From the NCBI GenBank assembly GCA_017307855.1, contig JAFKGD010000007.1, forward strand, positions 186,001-250,000: a stretch of 64,000 bases of DNA, given 5' to 3'. The notes beneath the pieces are model-generated. The model was not told where the DNA came from, did not search any database, and was given only the letters and a program-made list of their open reading frames with translations. The stretch comes from Burkholderiales bacterium (GTDB taxonomy: Bacteria; Pseudomonadota; Gammaproteobacteria; Burkholderiales; Burkholderiaceae_C). The first letter of the stretch is position 1. Every line of letters begins with the position of its first letter. The position numbers and the translations under genes were made by a program. Positions 29,306 through 39,261 of the stretch are shown piece by piece.

Positions 29306-29688
29306 CCGGATCCTTCGTCGTCGCCCAAGCCACCGCCATGCAGGTTGGCGAACGATTCGAGCGTGCGCGTGAGGCGTGGCAGCAGCCAGTCGGCGGCTGC
29401 TTCTGGCGCCTCGCCGGCTTCGAGCCGAGCCAGCAGGTCGCGCACCGGGTGCGCGTCGGTGGCGATGGCTTCGGCCGACGGCAGGAAGGCGACGACATCC
29501 GCGACGCCCAGCCGCTCGGCCTCGGCCAGCAGGTAGTCGGCGATGTCGCGTTCGAAGTCTTCAAGCCGCACGTCGACGCCGCCGATGCCGCAGCCGCAGC
29601 CCGTCGCCAGCGAGACGTGCTGGGCCGACAGCCGGCTCCAGAGCCGGGCCAGCCGTTCGGCGCGCGGATCGGCCACGGTGGCTTCCAT
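29302..29688 (-). CDS. Small CGCG-motif protein of unknown function
   Basis: I do not recognise a characterised family for this 128-residue soluble protein. It has no signal peptide or membrane segment. The notable part is HVSLATGCGCGIGG with His24, Cys31 and Cys33 in a glycine-rich loop, followed by two helical segments (VRLEDFERDIADYLLAEAERLG) and an acidic end. It sits 5 bp after hyuB and overlaps the G3E GTPase gene by 4 bp. A metal-carrier or small-subunit role for the HyuAB enzyme is possible, but this is inferred from context only. Confidence 0.7.
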
Positions 29689-29693
29689 CGCTC

Positions 29694-31433
29694 TCAGGCC
29701 GAGCGCAGGCGCGCCGTCTCGGCCTCGTCGAGCTGGCCACGCGCATCGGTGGCCACGCCGTACAGGTCGCGCGCGGCCTGCACGCTCACATAGCCTTCGC
29801 GCACGTCCTCAGCCACGGTGGCCGCCGGGCGTTCGAGCGGATTGCCGAAGCCGCCGCCGCCGCCCGAGAGCATCTTGTACGCGTCGCCGCGTTCCAGCCG
29901 CACGTTGAACACCTTGGCGTTGGGCAGGTCGCTCTTCCATTCGCCCTTGTGGCGGATGGCGATGCCGTTGCCCATGGCGTCACCGCCGCCTTCCAGGCCC
30001 CAGGGTTTGCAGTGCACGCGGTCGATCCGTGTGGTGACGGTGAAGGGCGACAGCGCCTGCACCACCATTTCGGCGCCCAGCCCGCCGCGGTGGCGGCCGG
30101 CGCCGGCGCTGTCCTCGCGGATGCGGTAGCTCTCCACCAGCACGGGGTACTTGGCCTCCAGCTGCTCGGTGGGGCTGTTGTGCGTGTCGCCGTCGTTGAT
30201 GCAGACGGTGACGGAGACGCCGTCTTCCTGCTGCTTGGCGCCCCAGCCGCCGCCCAGCGGGCCGATGCCCACGATGAACAGGCGGCCGTCCTCCGGGCTG
30301 ATGCCGTGGATGTTGGGGAACACCAGATCGGCATGGTGGCCGGCGATGGAGCGGTTGGGGATGGCGGGCGCCAGCGCCTTGAAGATGGTGTCGATCACCG
30401 TCATCGGGAAAGTCATCCACACGCGCATCGGATACGGACGTTCGGCGCTGATCACCGTCCCCATGGGCATGACCACCTTGAGCGGACGGAAGCTGCCGTC
30501 GTTGACCGGGTAGTCGGTGGGCGTGGTCAGGCACTTGTAGGCCACCTGCGCGCAGGCGATGCCGGTGGTGAAGCCCGAGTTGTAGAAGCCGCGCACCTGC
30601 TTGCTCACGTCCGACAGGTCGACGGTCATCTCGTCACCCTTCACCGTCACCTTGACACGGATCGGGATGCGTTTGCCGATGTCCAGCCCGTCGTCGTCCA
30701 TGAATGACTCGGCCTCATACACGCCGTCGGGGATCGACAGCGTGTTCTGCCGCGCCAGCGCCTCCGACGCATCCATGATCTGCGCGATCGAGCCGTTCAC
30801 CGCATCGGCGCCGTAGCGCTGCAGCAACTCCAGGTAGCGGCGCTCGCCGGTGGTGACGGCGGTGATCTGCGCGCGCAGGTCGCCCAGGGCGCGCTCGGGC
30901 ATGCGCACGTTCATGGCGATGATGTCGATCAGGTCCTGGTTGACCACGCCTTCGCGCTGGTACTTCACGATCGGGATCTGGATGCCCTCGCTGAAGATGT
31001 CGGTGGTCACGTTGCCCAGCGTGCCGCCCACGTCCAGCCAGTGCGCCATGCAGCAGGTGAAGCCTTCGAGCTGGCCTTCGTGGAACACCGGCATCGTGAA
31101 CGTGAAGTGGTTCAGGTGGCTGCCGGTGGTGTAGGCATCGTTGGTGACGAGGATGTCGCCCGGCTTGATGTTTTCATAGCCGAAGTGCCTGATCTTGGCC
31201 TTCACGGTTTCCGACATGCCGCGGATGAACATCGGCAGGCCCAGGCCGATGGAGACCGTGTCGCCTTCCTTCGTGAACAGGCCGACGGTGAAGTCCAGCG
31301 CCTCGTAGATGATGAGGTTGTAGGCCGTGCGCGTGAGGTTGGTCTTCATCTCCTCCGTGACGGCATAGAGGCCGTTGCGGATGATCTCGACGGTAACCGG
31401 ATCGACCGTGGCGATGGGGGTGCGGGCGTTCAT
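29694..31433 (-). CDS. HyuB, hydantoinase B/acetone-carboxylase alpha-type subunit
   Basis: The 579-residue product is a hydantoinase B family subunit, which partners HyuA in ATP-dependent hydrolysis of hydantoins or 5-oxoproline, or in carboxylation of ketones. It starts MNARTPIATVDPVTVEIIRNGLYA and shows LVTNDAYTTGSHLNHFTF, CMAHWLDVGGTLGN, PLGGGWGAKQQEDGVS, and the glycine-rich C-terminus AGAGRHRGGLGAEM and LSGGGGGFGNPLERP. All are family hallmarks. The start overlaps the hyuA stop (ATGA). The HyuAB type cannot be fixed by eye. Confidence 0.9.
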   Translation of the reverse strand: MNARTPIATVDPVTVEIIRNGLYAVTEEMKTNLTRTAYNLIIYEALDFTVGLFTKEGDTVSIGLGLPMFIRGMSETVKAKIRHFGYENIKPGDILVTNDAYTTGSHLNHFTFTMPVFHEGQLEGFTCCMAHWLDVGGTLGNVTTDIFSEGIQIPIVKYQREGVVNQDLIDIIAMNVRMPERALGDLRAQITAVTTGERRYLELLQRYGADAVNGSIAQIMDASEALARQNTLSIPDGVYEAESFMDDDGLDIGKRIPIRVKVTVKGDEMTVDLSDVSKQVRGFYNSGFTTGIACAQVAYKCLTTPTDYPVNDGSFRPLKVVMPMGTVISAERPYPMRVWMTFPMTVIDTIFKALAPAIPNRSIAGHHADLVFPNIHGISPEDGRLFIVGIGPLGGGWGAKQQEDGVSVTVCINDGDTHNSPTEQLEAKYPVLVESYRIREDSAGAGRHRGGLGAEMVVQALSPFTVTTRIDRVHCKPWGLEGGGDAMGNGIAIRHKGEWKSDLPNAKVFNVRLERGDAYKMLSGGGGGFGNPLERPAATVAEDVREGYVSVQAARDLYGVATDARGQLDEAETARLRSA

Positions 31434-33529
31434 GTTCTGTCGCTCCCGATGTTGATTTGGAGATTGCCGAGTTCGTCGACGCGCAGGTCGTCGCCAGGCT
31501 GGACCACGGTGGTGGAAGCATGCTCCTCGATGAGGGCCGGGCCGGCGATGAGGTTGCCGGCGCGCAGCGCGTCACGCACGTAGACCGGCGTGTCGGCCCA
31601 ACCCGTGGCGCGGAAGTACACCGGCTTGGTGGCGCGCACGGCGCCTGCCTCGGGCGTGGCGGTGCCGGCTTCCACGCTGTGGCGCGGCGGCTTCTTCATG
31701 GTGCCCAGCACGGTGACGCGCAGGCTCACGAGGTCGGCCGGCTCCTTGGGGGCCGAGGTGCCGTAGCGCACCTTGTGCAACTCGTCGAACTGGCGCTTGA
31801 TGGCCGAGCGGTCGCGGCTGGCGAAGAATTCCAGCGGCAGGTCCACCGTGACGGCGTGCTCCTGCCCGACGTAGCGCATGTCGGCGGCACGTTCGATCAC
31901 GACGTCGGCAGCCTCCACACCCGACTGGGCCAGAGCCGCGCGGCCTTCGTCTTCCATGCCCTGGTAGAGCGCCTCGATCTCCTCGAACGACACGTCGGCC
32001 AGCTTGCGGAACACCGAGCGCACGTAGTCGTAGCGGCGGTCCGAGAACAGCATGCCGTAGGCCGAGAAGTAGCCCGGCGCGTACGGGATGAGCACCTTGC
32101 GGATGCCGATCTCGCGCGCGATGGCCGAGGCGTGCAGCGGGCCCGCGCCGCCGTACACCACCATGGTGAAGCTGCCGGCGTCCAGGCCACGCTCGGTGGT
32201 CACGGCCTTGACCGCATGCGACATCTGCGTGACGGCGATGCGCAGGATGCCGTCGGCCGCCGCCGTGGCGTCCAGCCCCAGCGGCCCGGCCACGCGCTCC
32301 TGCATCTGCCGCTGGCAGCCGGCCAGGTCGAGCTTGAGCTCACCGCCCAGGAAGTGCTCGGCATCGAGCCGGCCCAGCAGCAGGTTGGCGTCGGTCACGG
32401 TGGGCTCGGTGCCGCCGCGGCCATAGGCCACGGGGCCGGGGATGGAGCCTGCGCTCTGCGGGCCCACGCGCAGGGCGTTGCCGGTTTCCACGCGGGCGAT
32501 CGAGCCGCCGCCCGTGCCCACTTCGTGGATGTCCATCATGGGGATCTGGATCGGCAGTGCGCGCTCGTAGCCGCCGATCAGCGCCGAGCCCGTGGTGAGC
32601 GGCCGGCCTTCGCTGATCACGCCGGCCTTGGCCGTGGTGCCGCCCATGTCGAAGGCGATGGCGTCGCCCATGCCCAGCTGCGCGCAGATGGCCTGCGCGC
32701 CGATCACGCCCGCGGCCGGGCCCGATTCGAGCATGCGCACGCAGCCGACCTTGGCGTGTTCCACCGGGAACAGGCCGCCGGTGGACTGCACGATGTAGAA
32801 GTCGCCCTCGAAGCCTTCGCGGCCCAGGTGGTCTTCCAGCTGGCCCAGGTATTGCGACACGCGCGGCCCCACGTAGGCATTGGCCACGGCGGTGGAGACG
32901 CGCTCGAACTCGCGGTATTCCTGGCTCAACTCATGCGAGGCGCACACGAAGGCGCCCGGAATCTCTTCCTGAAGGATGGCCTTGACGCGCTGCTCGTGCG
33001 CCGGGTTGCGGTACGAGTGCAGCAGCAGCACGGCCACCGCATCCACGCCTTCGCCCTTGAGCTCACGCGCCAGCGCGCGCACGGCGTCTTCGTCCAGCGG
33101 CTTGTGCACGCTGCCGTCGGCGCGCAGACGTTCGGCCACCTCGTAGCGCAGCGAGCGGCGCACCAGCGGCTGGTGCTTGTTGAAGAACAGGTTGTAGGCG
33201 TCGGGCCGGTTCACGCGGCCGATCTCGTAGATGTCGCGGAAACCTTCGGTGATCAGCAGCGCGGTGTTGGCGCCGTTGCGCTCGAGCAGCGTGTTGATCG
33301 CGATGGTGGAGCCGTGCAGGAACAGCTTGCCCTCGCGCCAGTCGACACCGGCGCCGCTGATGGTCTGCTGGATGCCATTCACCAGCTGGCCGTGGGTGGA
33401 GAGGGCCTTGCCGAACAGCAGTTTGCCGGTCGACTCGTCGAACGCGGCCATGTCGGTGAAGGTGCCGCCGATGTCGACGGCGATGCGAAGCGGACGCTCG
33501 GTGCGCGGCGCCAGGGTGGTTGCGGTCAT
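31430..33529 (-). CDS. HyuA, hydantoinase A/5-oxoprolinase-type ATPase subunit
   Basis: This is the ATP-dependent subunit of a hydantoinase/oxoprolinase/ketone-carboxylase complex. The product is 699 residues when started at ATG 33529 (MTATTLAPRTERPLR). A GTG nine codons upstream is less likely. The ASKHA-type phosphate motif is AVDIGGTFTDMAAFD near residue 18. The Hydant_A_N domain runs to about residue 200 (HGSTIAINTLLERNGA). The large domain contains FDMGGTTAKAGVI, VGTGGGSIARV and GGAGPLHASAIA. The gap to the upstream FAH gene is only 16 bp, so it belongs to that operon. Confidence 0.92.
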   Translation of the reverse strand: MTATTLAPRTERPLRIAVDIGGTFTDMAAFDESTGKLLFGKALSTHGQLVNGIQQTISGAGVDWREGKLFLHGSTIAINTLLERNGANTALLITEGFRDIYEIGRVNRPDAYNLFFNKHQPLVRRSLRYEVAERLRADGSVHKPLDEDAVRALARELKGEGVDAVAVLLLHSYRNPAHEQRVKAILQEEIPGAFVCASHELSQEYREFERVSTAVANAYVGPRVSQYLGQLEDHLGREGFEGDFYIVQSTGGLFPVEHAKVGCVRMLESGPAAGVIGAQAICAQLGMGDAIAFDMGGTTAKAGVISEGRPLTTGSALIGGYERALPIQIPMMDIHEVGTGGGSIARVETGNALRVGPQSAGSIPGPVAYGRGGTEPTVTDANLLLGRLDAEHFLGGELKLDLAGCQRQMQERVAGPLGLDATAAADGILRIAVTQMSHAVKAVTTERGLDAGSFTMVVYGGAGPLHASAIAREIGIRKVLIPYAPGYFSAYGMLFSDRRYDYVRSVFRKLADVSFEEIEALYQGMEDEGRAALAQSGVEAADVVIERAADMRYVGQEHAVTVDLPLEFFASRDRSAIKRQFDELHKVRYGTSAPKEPADLVSLRVTVLGTMKKPPRHSVEAGTATPEAGAVRATKPVYFRATGWADTPVYVRDALRAGNLIAGPALIEEHASTTVVQPGDDLRVDELGNLQINIGSDRT

Positions 33530-33545
33530 GTGCGTATCCCCGTCG

Positions 33546-34397
33546 TCAGTCGGCACGCGCCACGGTGTTGCGCAGCACGCCCAGGCCGGTGATCTCGATC
33601 TCGACCGTGTCGCCGTCCTTCATGTAGAGCGGCGGATCGCGGCGGTCGCCCACGCCGCCGGGCGTGCCGGTGGCGATCACGTCGCCGGGCGCAAGCGGCG
33701 TGAAGCGCGAGATGTATTCGATGAGCGTGGGAATGTCGAAGATCAGGTCGCCCACGCTGGCGTGCTGCATGACCTGGCCGTTCACTCGCGTCTGCAGGTC
33801 GAGCTTCGTCACGTCGGGCACCTCGTCGGCCGTGACCAGCACGGGGCCGAGCGGGCCGGTGCCGGGAAAGTTCTTGCCCGGCGTGAACTGGTGCGTGTGG
33901 CGCTGCCAGTCGCGAACGCTGATGTCGTTGAAGCAGGTGTAGCCCGCGATGTGCTCGAAGGCCTTGGACTTCGGGATGTGGCGGCCACCCTTGCCGATGA
34001 CGAAGGCCAGCTCGCCTTCCCAGTCGAAGCGGTCGGAGAACGCGGGGCGCGGCACGACCTCGCCGTGCGCGGCCAGCGTGTCGTTGAAGCGGAGGAACAG
34101 CGAGGGGTATTCGCTGTCGGCGCGCTTGGTTTCGGCCACGTGGGTCTTGTAGTTCAGGCCCACGCAGATCAGCTTGCCCGGATCGGGAATCACCGGCAGC
34201 AGGCGCACGTCAGCCGCGCGGCGCACCTCGCCACGGGTGGTCGTCGCGGTGCCGATCTCGGCCAGACGACCGGTGGCGATGGCCGAGCGCAGGTCGGGGC
34301 ATTCGCCCGCCAGGTCGGCCGGCACCTGCCGGTAGCCGTCGTCCATCGCCACGCCCCACGTGGCCCGACCGTCATGTTCAAAACTTGCGAATCGCAT
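33546..34397 (-). CDS. Fumarylacetoacetate-hydrolase-family protein
   Basis: The 283-residue product is an FAH-superfamily enzyme, members of which cleave C-C bonds in acylpyruvates, hydrate 2-keto-enoates or decarboxylate oxaloacetate, using a divalent metal. Metal ligands are visible as Glu-x-Glu in DWEGELAFVIG and Asp in CFNDISVRDWQ. Further motifs are KLICVGLNYKTHVAE and the C-terminal GDVIATGTPGGVG. It leads the operon FAH-hyuA-hyuB-CGCG-G3E-Bug and is divergent from a LysR gene at 34560. The reaction is not determinable from sequence alone. Confidence 0.9.
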   Translation of the reverse strand: MRFASFEHDGRATWGVAMDDGYRQVPADLAGECPDLRSAIATGRLAEIGTATTTRGEVRRAADVRLLPVIPDPGKLICVGLNYKTHVAETKRADSEYPSLFLRFNDTLAAHGEVVPRPAFSDRFDWEGELAFVIGKGGRHIPKSKAFEHIAGYTCFNDISVRDWQRHTHQFTPGKNFPGTGPLGPVLVTADEVPDVTKLDLQTRVNGQVMQHASVGDLIFDIPTLIEYISRFTPLAPGDVIATGTPGGVGDRRDPPLYMKDGDTVEIEITGLGVLRNTVARAD

Positions 34398-34559
34398 GTC
34401 TGCTGCCCTTCATCTCCGTTGTGCCGTGCGCCCGACAGGGGCGCGAATGCTCGATGGGGCGCAGTCTAGGCAGCCGCCTGCCATACAGATAGACTCGGTT
34501 CACAGATTTCAGACATGCCTTCATTGGCATGTCAGAACGACAAGACAGGAGACGACGGG

Positions 34560-35498
34560 ATGAACCCGGCACAGTTCAAGCTGTTCCTCGAAGTGGCCGA
34601 ACTGGGCAGCTTCACCAAGGTGGCGGCCCAGCGGCAGACGGTGCAGTCGCACATCAGCCGGCAGGTGGCCGATCTGGAAGCGTGGTGCGGCGGCCGGCTG
34701 TTTCGCCGCACAGGCCGCGGCGTGGTCCTGACCGAGCTGGGCCGCCACATCGAGACCCGCGTGCGCACCTGGCTGCACGACACCGACCGCATGCTGGCGG
34801 ACATCCGCGCCGATGCCGGCGTGCCCATGGGCGAAGTGCGGCTGGGTATCCTGCCCTCGGCCGCGCATCCGCTCATGACACGCGTGTACCTGCGGCTGCA
34901 GCAGGACTATCCACGCATCAAGCTCAACGTGCGCGAGGGCCAGGGCACCGAGCTCGACACGCTGCTCGACACCGGCAGCGTGGACATGGCGATCCTCTTT
35001 CGCTACCAGCGCCCGCGCAGCGACGAAGAGAGGTTGCTGGCCACGGCCGGCACGTACCTGGTGTCGCGCCCGGGCGATGCGCTGACGCAATCGGCATCCA
35101 TCGATTTCTCGCGGCTGGAGGGCCTGCCGCTGGTGCTTCCGCGGCCTCCTGCGCACTGGCGCGCGGTGCTCGACGAGACGGCGCGCAGCAAGGGCTTTTC
35201 ACTGCAGGCGGTGGTCGAGGCCGATTCGCTGCGTGTGCAGAAGGAGCTGGTGGCCGGCACCGACAACGTGTATGCGCTGCTCGGGCCGTTCTCGATCATG
35301 GACGAGTTGCGAGCCGGCCGGCTTCGGGCCTCGCGGGTGGTCAACCCCGACCTGCGCCGCCACGTGACCCTGGCGTTGCCCAAACAGGGCGAACTCACGC
35401 CCGCCGGCAAGGTGGTGTCGCAACTGGTGCAGGAGCTGGTGGCGGGCTGGGGCCACCAGCTCGGCGAGCCGGGCGTGGCCACGCCGCTGCGGGCGTGA
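34560..35498 (+). CDS. LysR-family regulator, probably of the FAH-hyuAB operon
   Basis: This 312-residue LysR regulator starts MNPAQFKLFLEVAELGSFTK. The helix-turn-helix includes AAQRQTVQSHISRQVADLE, and the effector domain runs from about residue 90 to 295. A ribosome-binding-like AGGAGACGACGGG lies just before the ATG at 34560. It is divergent from the FAH gene across 162 bp, which should contain the operator, although no clear T-N11-A dyad was singled out. A strong bidirectional terminator follows. Confidence 0.9.
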   Translation: MNPAQFKLFLEVAELGSFTKVAAQRQTVQSHISRQVADLEAWCGGRLFRRTGRGVVLTELGRHIETRVRTWLHDTDRMLADIRADAGVPMGEVRLGILPSAAHPLMTRVYLRLQQDYPRIKLNVREGQGTELDTLLDTGSVDMAILFRYQRPRSDEERLLATAGTYLVSRPGDALTQSASIDFSRLEGLPLVLPRPPAHWRAVLDETARSKGFSLQAVVEADSLRVQKELVAGTDNVYALLGPFSIMDELRAGRLRASRVVNPDLRRHVTLALPKQGELTPAGKVVSQLVQELVAGWGHQLGEPGVATPLRA

Positions 35499-35514
35499 AG
35501 AGCACCCGGCAAAG

Positions 35515-35543
35515 AAAAAGGGCCGGCATCGGCCGGCCCTTTT
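35515..35543. terminator. Bidirectional rho-independent terminator
   Basis: A perfect 8-bp stem GGGCCGGC/GCCGGCCC (35520-35527 with 35532-35539) has a 4-nt loop, an A-run on the left and a T-run on the right. It therefore serves both the LysR gene and the convergent outer-membrane protein gene. Confidence 0.88.
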
Positions 35544-35560
35544 GCTCGCGAAGCGCGAAC

Positions 35561-36184
35561 TCAGAAGCGGTAGCGCACGCCGATCGACGCTGCGTCCACG
35601 CCATCCTTGCTGCCCACGAAGTGGTAGTCATGACGCTCCCACTCGGCCACCAGCGACCACTGCGGAGCGAAGTCCCACGAGGCACCGACGCCGTAGCCCA
35701 CACCCCAGCCGCTGTCCTTGCCGGATGAAATGCCCGAACCGACGATGGCGTCGGTGCGGGTGCGGCCATAAGTGGCGCCCAGCTTGCCGAACAGGCTGAA
35801 CTGCTCGGCCAGCGGAATGCGGCCGACCACGCTGAAGTTCAGGCCCTGGGCCTTGGTCTCGCCACCGCCACGGGTGATGTCACCGTTGTGCATGTACGAG
35901 ATTTCATAGCCGAGGTTCTGGTTGACCAGCGAGCCGAGGGTCAGCTTGCCGAAGTCACCCTTGTTGTCGAAGGTCAGGCCCGGCGTGCCCGAATCGACGT
36001 TGTATTCCGAGCGGCCCAGGTTCAGGCCGATGTAGCCGCCGCTGCCGGCGCTCCAGGGCATGTAGCTGCCCGTGGTGGTGCGCGTGGTCGTGGTGGTCGT
36101 CTGCGCGTGGGCGCCAGCGGCCAGGACGGCGCAGGCCGCGATGACGGGCGTGGCAGCCAGGCGGAGGATGCGGGTGGAGGTCAT
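35561..36184 (-). CDS. Outer-membrane beta-barrel protein (OmpA-like barrel)
   Basis: The 207-residue product starting at ATG 36184 (MTSTRILRLAATP, with AAGGA about 7 nt upstream) has a signal peptide cleaved near AHAQ and a threonine-rich linker (TTTTTTRTTTGS). Eight or so amphipathic strands follow, ending in IGVRYRF with the terminal aromatic residue typical of BAM substrates. Motifs such as GYIGLNLGRSEY and LGATYGRTRTD recall small OmpA/OmpW-like barrels. The role is unknown. The ORF extends upstream to 36265, but that part lacks a ribosome-binding site. Confidence 0.82.
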   Translation of the reverse strand: MTSTRILRLAATPVIAACAVLAAGAHAQTTTTTTRTTTGSYMPWSAGSGGYIGLNLGRSEYNVDSGTPGLTFDNKGDFGKLTLGSLVNQNLGYEISYMHNGDITRGGGETKAQGLNFSVVGRIPLAEQFSLFGKLGATYGRTRTDAIVGSGISSGKDSGWGVGYGVGASWDFAPQWSLVAEWERHDYHFVGSKDGVDAASIGVRYRF

Positions 36185-36414
36185 TCGAAGAGTCCTTGGA
36201 TGGAATGGATCGTTGAGAAAGTCGCAGGCCGTGTGCTGGCCTGTGTGTCGATTTAGGCACCCCAACCGCTTTACATCGTGAGCGTCTGTGCGCGATCGCT
36301 ACGCCGTGTAACGCCATCGGCAGACGGGAACACTCTCTTGCAACTGGGAGAGGCAACCGATGCTCGTACACCACAGCCGCTGTGGGAGCTGTCCTGCGCT
36401 CCCGTAGGCATGGT
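36185..36414. other. Intergenic region between the barrel gene and groESL
   Basis: This stretch of about 230 bp separates the divergent barrel and groES transcription units. It must hold the barrel gene promoter, but no convincing -10/-35 pair was found. A short hairpin-capable AGGCC/GGCCT pair is visible about 50 bp upstream of the barrel start. No coding sequence is supported here. Confidence 0.5.
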
Positions 36415-36443
36415 CTTGCAAAGCCTCCAAAAGCCCCTATGAT
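36415..36443 (+). promoter_or_regulatory. groESL promoter (sigma-70/sigma-32-like)
   Basis: TTGCAA at 36416-36421 and TATGAT at 36438-36443, spaced by 16 bp, form a sigma-70-type promoter. The same bases also read CTTGCAA and CCCCTAT, close to the sigma-32 heat-shock consensus CTTGAAA and CCCCAT. The promoter abuts the CIRCE operator, so both positive and negative heat-shock control are plausible. Confidence 0.65.
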
Positions 36444-36469
36444 TAGCACTCGCAACGGTCGAGTGCTAG
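36443..36469. promoter_or_regulatory. CIRCE operator (HrcA-binding site) of groESL
   Basis: TTAGCACTC at 36443-36451, nine bases, then GAGTGCTAG at 36461-36469 match the CIRCE inverted repeat TTAGCACTC-N9-GAGTGCTAA except for the last base. Its placement at the expected transcription start implies HrcA repression of groESL. Confidence 0.93.
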
Positions 36470-36559
36470 CAGCACCCACCGGATGGTTAACAAGCGCTAA
36501 CTTCGCAAGAGGCTGGCGCTTTTCAGTGTCATTCCAACGTTTCAGATCCAGGAGATGCA

Positions 36560-36850
36560 ATGAAACTTCGTCCTCTCGGCGACCGCGTGATCGTCAAGCG
36601 CATTGACAGCGAAACCAAGACCGCCTCGGGCATCGTGATTCCCGACGCCGCTGCCGAAAAGCCCGACCAGGGTGAAGTGCTGGCCGTCGGCCCGGGCAAG
36701 ACCAACGACAAGGGCGAAACCAAGGCGCTGAGCGTCAAGGTGGGCGACCGTGTGCTGTTCGGCAAGTACAGCGGCCAGACCGTCAAGGTCGATGGCGACG
36801 AACTGCTCGTCATGAAGGAAGACGACCTGTTCGCGGTCGTTGAAAAGTGA
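36560..36850 (+). CDS. groES: GroES, 10-kDa co-chaperonin
   Basis: GroES is the heptameric lid of the GroEL chamber. The 96-residue product [16 protein letters not shown] has the mobile loop around [18 protein letters not shown] and the ending [13 protein letters not shown] ribosome-binding site precedes the ATG. It is 53 bp upstream of groEL in the standard heat-shock operon and is controlled by the CIRCE element and promoter upstream. Confidence 0.98.
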   Translation: MKLRPLGDRVIVKRIDSETKTASGIVIPDAAAEKPDQGEVLAVGPGKTNDKGETKALSVKVGDRVLFGKYSGQTVKVDGDELLVMKEDDLFAVVEK

Positions 36851-36885
36851 TCGCCCTGCGCTGACTCGCACAACCCATTTACTGA

Positions 36886-38547
<1,662 letters not shown>

Positions 38548-38590
38548 TGTCCTCGGGCCTGCCACGGCAGGCTCACGCTTTCCCAAGCAT

Positions 38591-38620
38591 GAAGGGCCGC
38601 GCAAGCGGCCCTTCTTCTTT
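38591..38620 (+). terminator. Rho-independent terminator of groESL
   Basis: A perfect 10-bp stem GAAGGGCCGC/GCGGCCCTTC (38591-38600 and 38605-38614) with loop GCAA is followed by a T-rich tail (TTCTTT). It is 43 bp past the groEL stop and may also serve the convergent HAD gene. Confidence 0.88.
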
Positions 38621-38637
38621 GGCGCACCGAAAGCCGG

Positions 38638-39261
38638 TCAGTCCGGCAGGTGCGCCATCACCTTCGCGCCGAGCCCTGCGGTGGTGTCGCAGTGGATGGC
38701 GTGCCAGCCCAGCGCGCGTGCCGCCTCCACGTTGCCCGGCATGTCGTCGATGAACAGGGTCTCGTGCGCGCGCAGGCCGTGGCGCTCGGCCAGCAACTGG
38801 TAGATCTCGGGCTGCGGCTTGACCCGCTTCACATCGCCCGAGAACACGCCCCCATCGAACCAGCCGATGAAGTCGTGCCGCGCTTCCAGCACGCGCGCGT
38901 AGGGTGCGGGCATGTTCGACAGGTAATAGAGCTTCACGTCGCCGCGTGTGTCGCGGCGCTCGCGCAGCTCCTCCAGCAGCGCCACGGTCTCGGGTATGGG
39001 CGTGAGCCGCTCGCCAATGGGCGCGAGCATGGCGTGCAATGCATCGCCGGGCAGCGACAGGCGCGCGGCGCTGCGCTCCACCACCTCGTGCAATTCGTTC
39101 AGTCCGCCGTCGAAGCCCTGCCAGTCGGCGTGGCCGAACAGGTCGAGCGCCAGCGCGTGCGCGGCCTCTGCCGTGGGCGTGAGGTGGCCGAAGTGCTGGC
39201 GCACCAGCACCGCCGGCTGCCAGGTGAACAGCACCGCACCGAAATCGAAGACGACGTTCAC
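38638..39261 (-). CDS. HAD-family hydrolase, YihX-like
   Basis: The 207-residue product belongs to the haloacid dehalogenase superfamily, whose members dephosphorylate small phosphometabolites. The GTG start at 39261 overlaps the pgi stop (GTGA) and gives VNVVFDFGAVLFTWQPAVLV, an HAD motif I in which the usual DxDx(T/V) reads DFGAVL. Motif II is YYLSNMP, motif III is the lysine in KRVKPQPEIY, and motif IV is LFIDDMPGNVEAARALG. The arrangement resembles YihX (sugar-phosphate phosphatase). Coupling to pgi suggests a sugar-phosphate substrate. Confidence 0.85.
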   Translation of the reverse strand: MNVVFDFGAVLFTWQPAVLVRQHFGHLTPTAEAAHALALDLFGHADWQGFDGGLNELHEVVERSAARLSLPGDALHAMLAPIGERLTPIPETVALLEELRERRDTRGDVKLYYLSNMPAPYARVLEARHDFIGWFDGGVFSGDVKRVKPQPEIYQLLAERHGLRAHETLFIDDMPGNVEAARALGWHAIHCDTTAGLGAKVMAHLPD

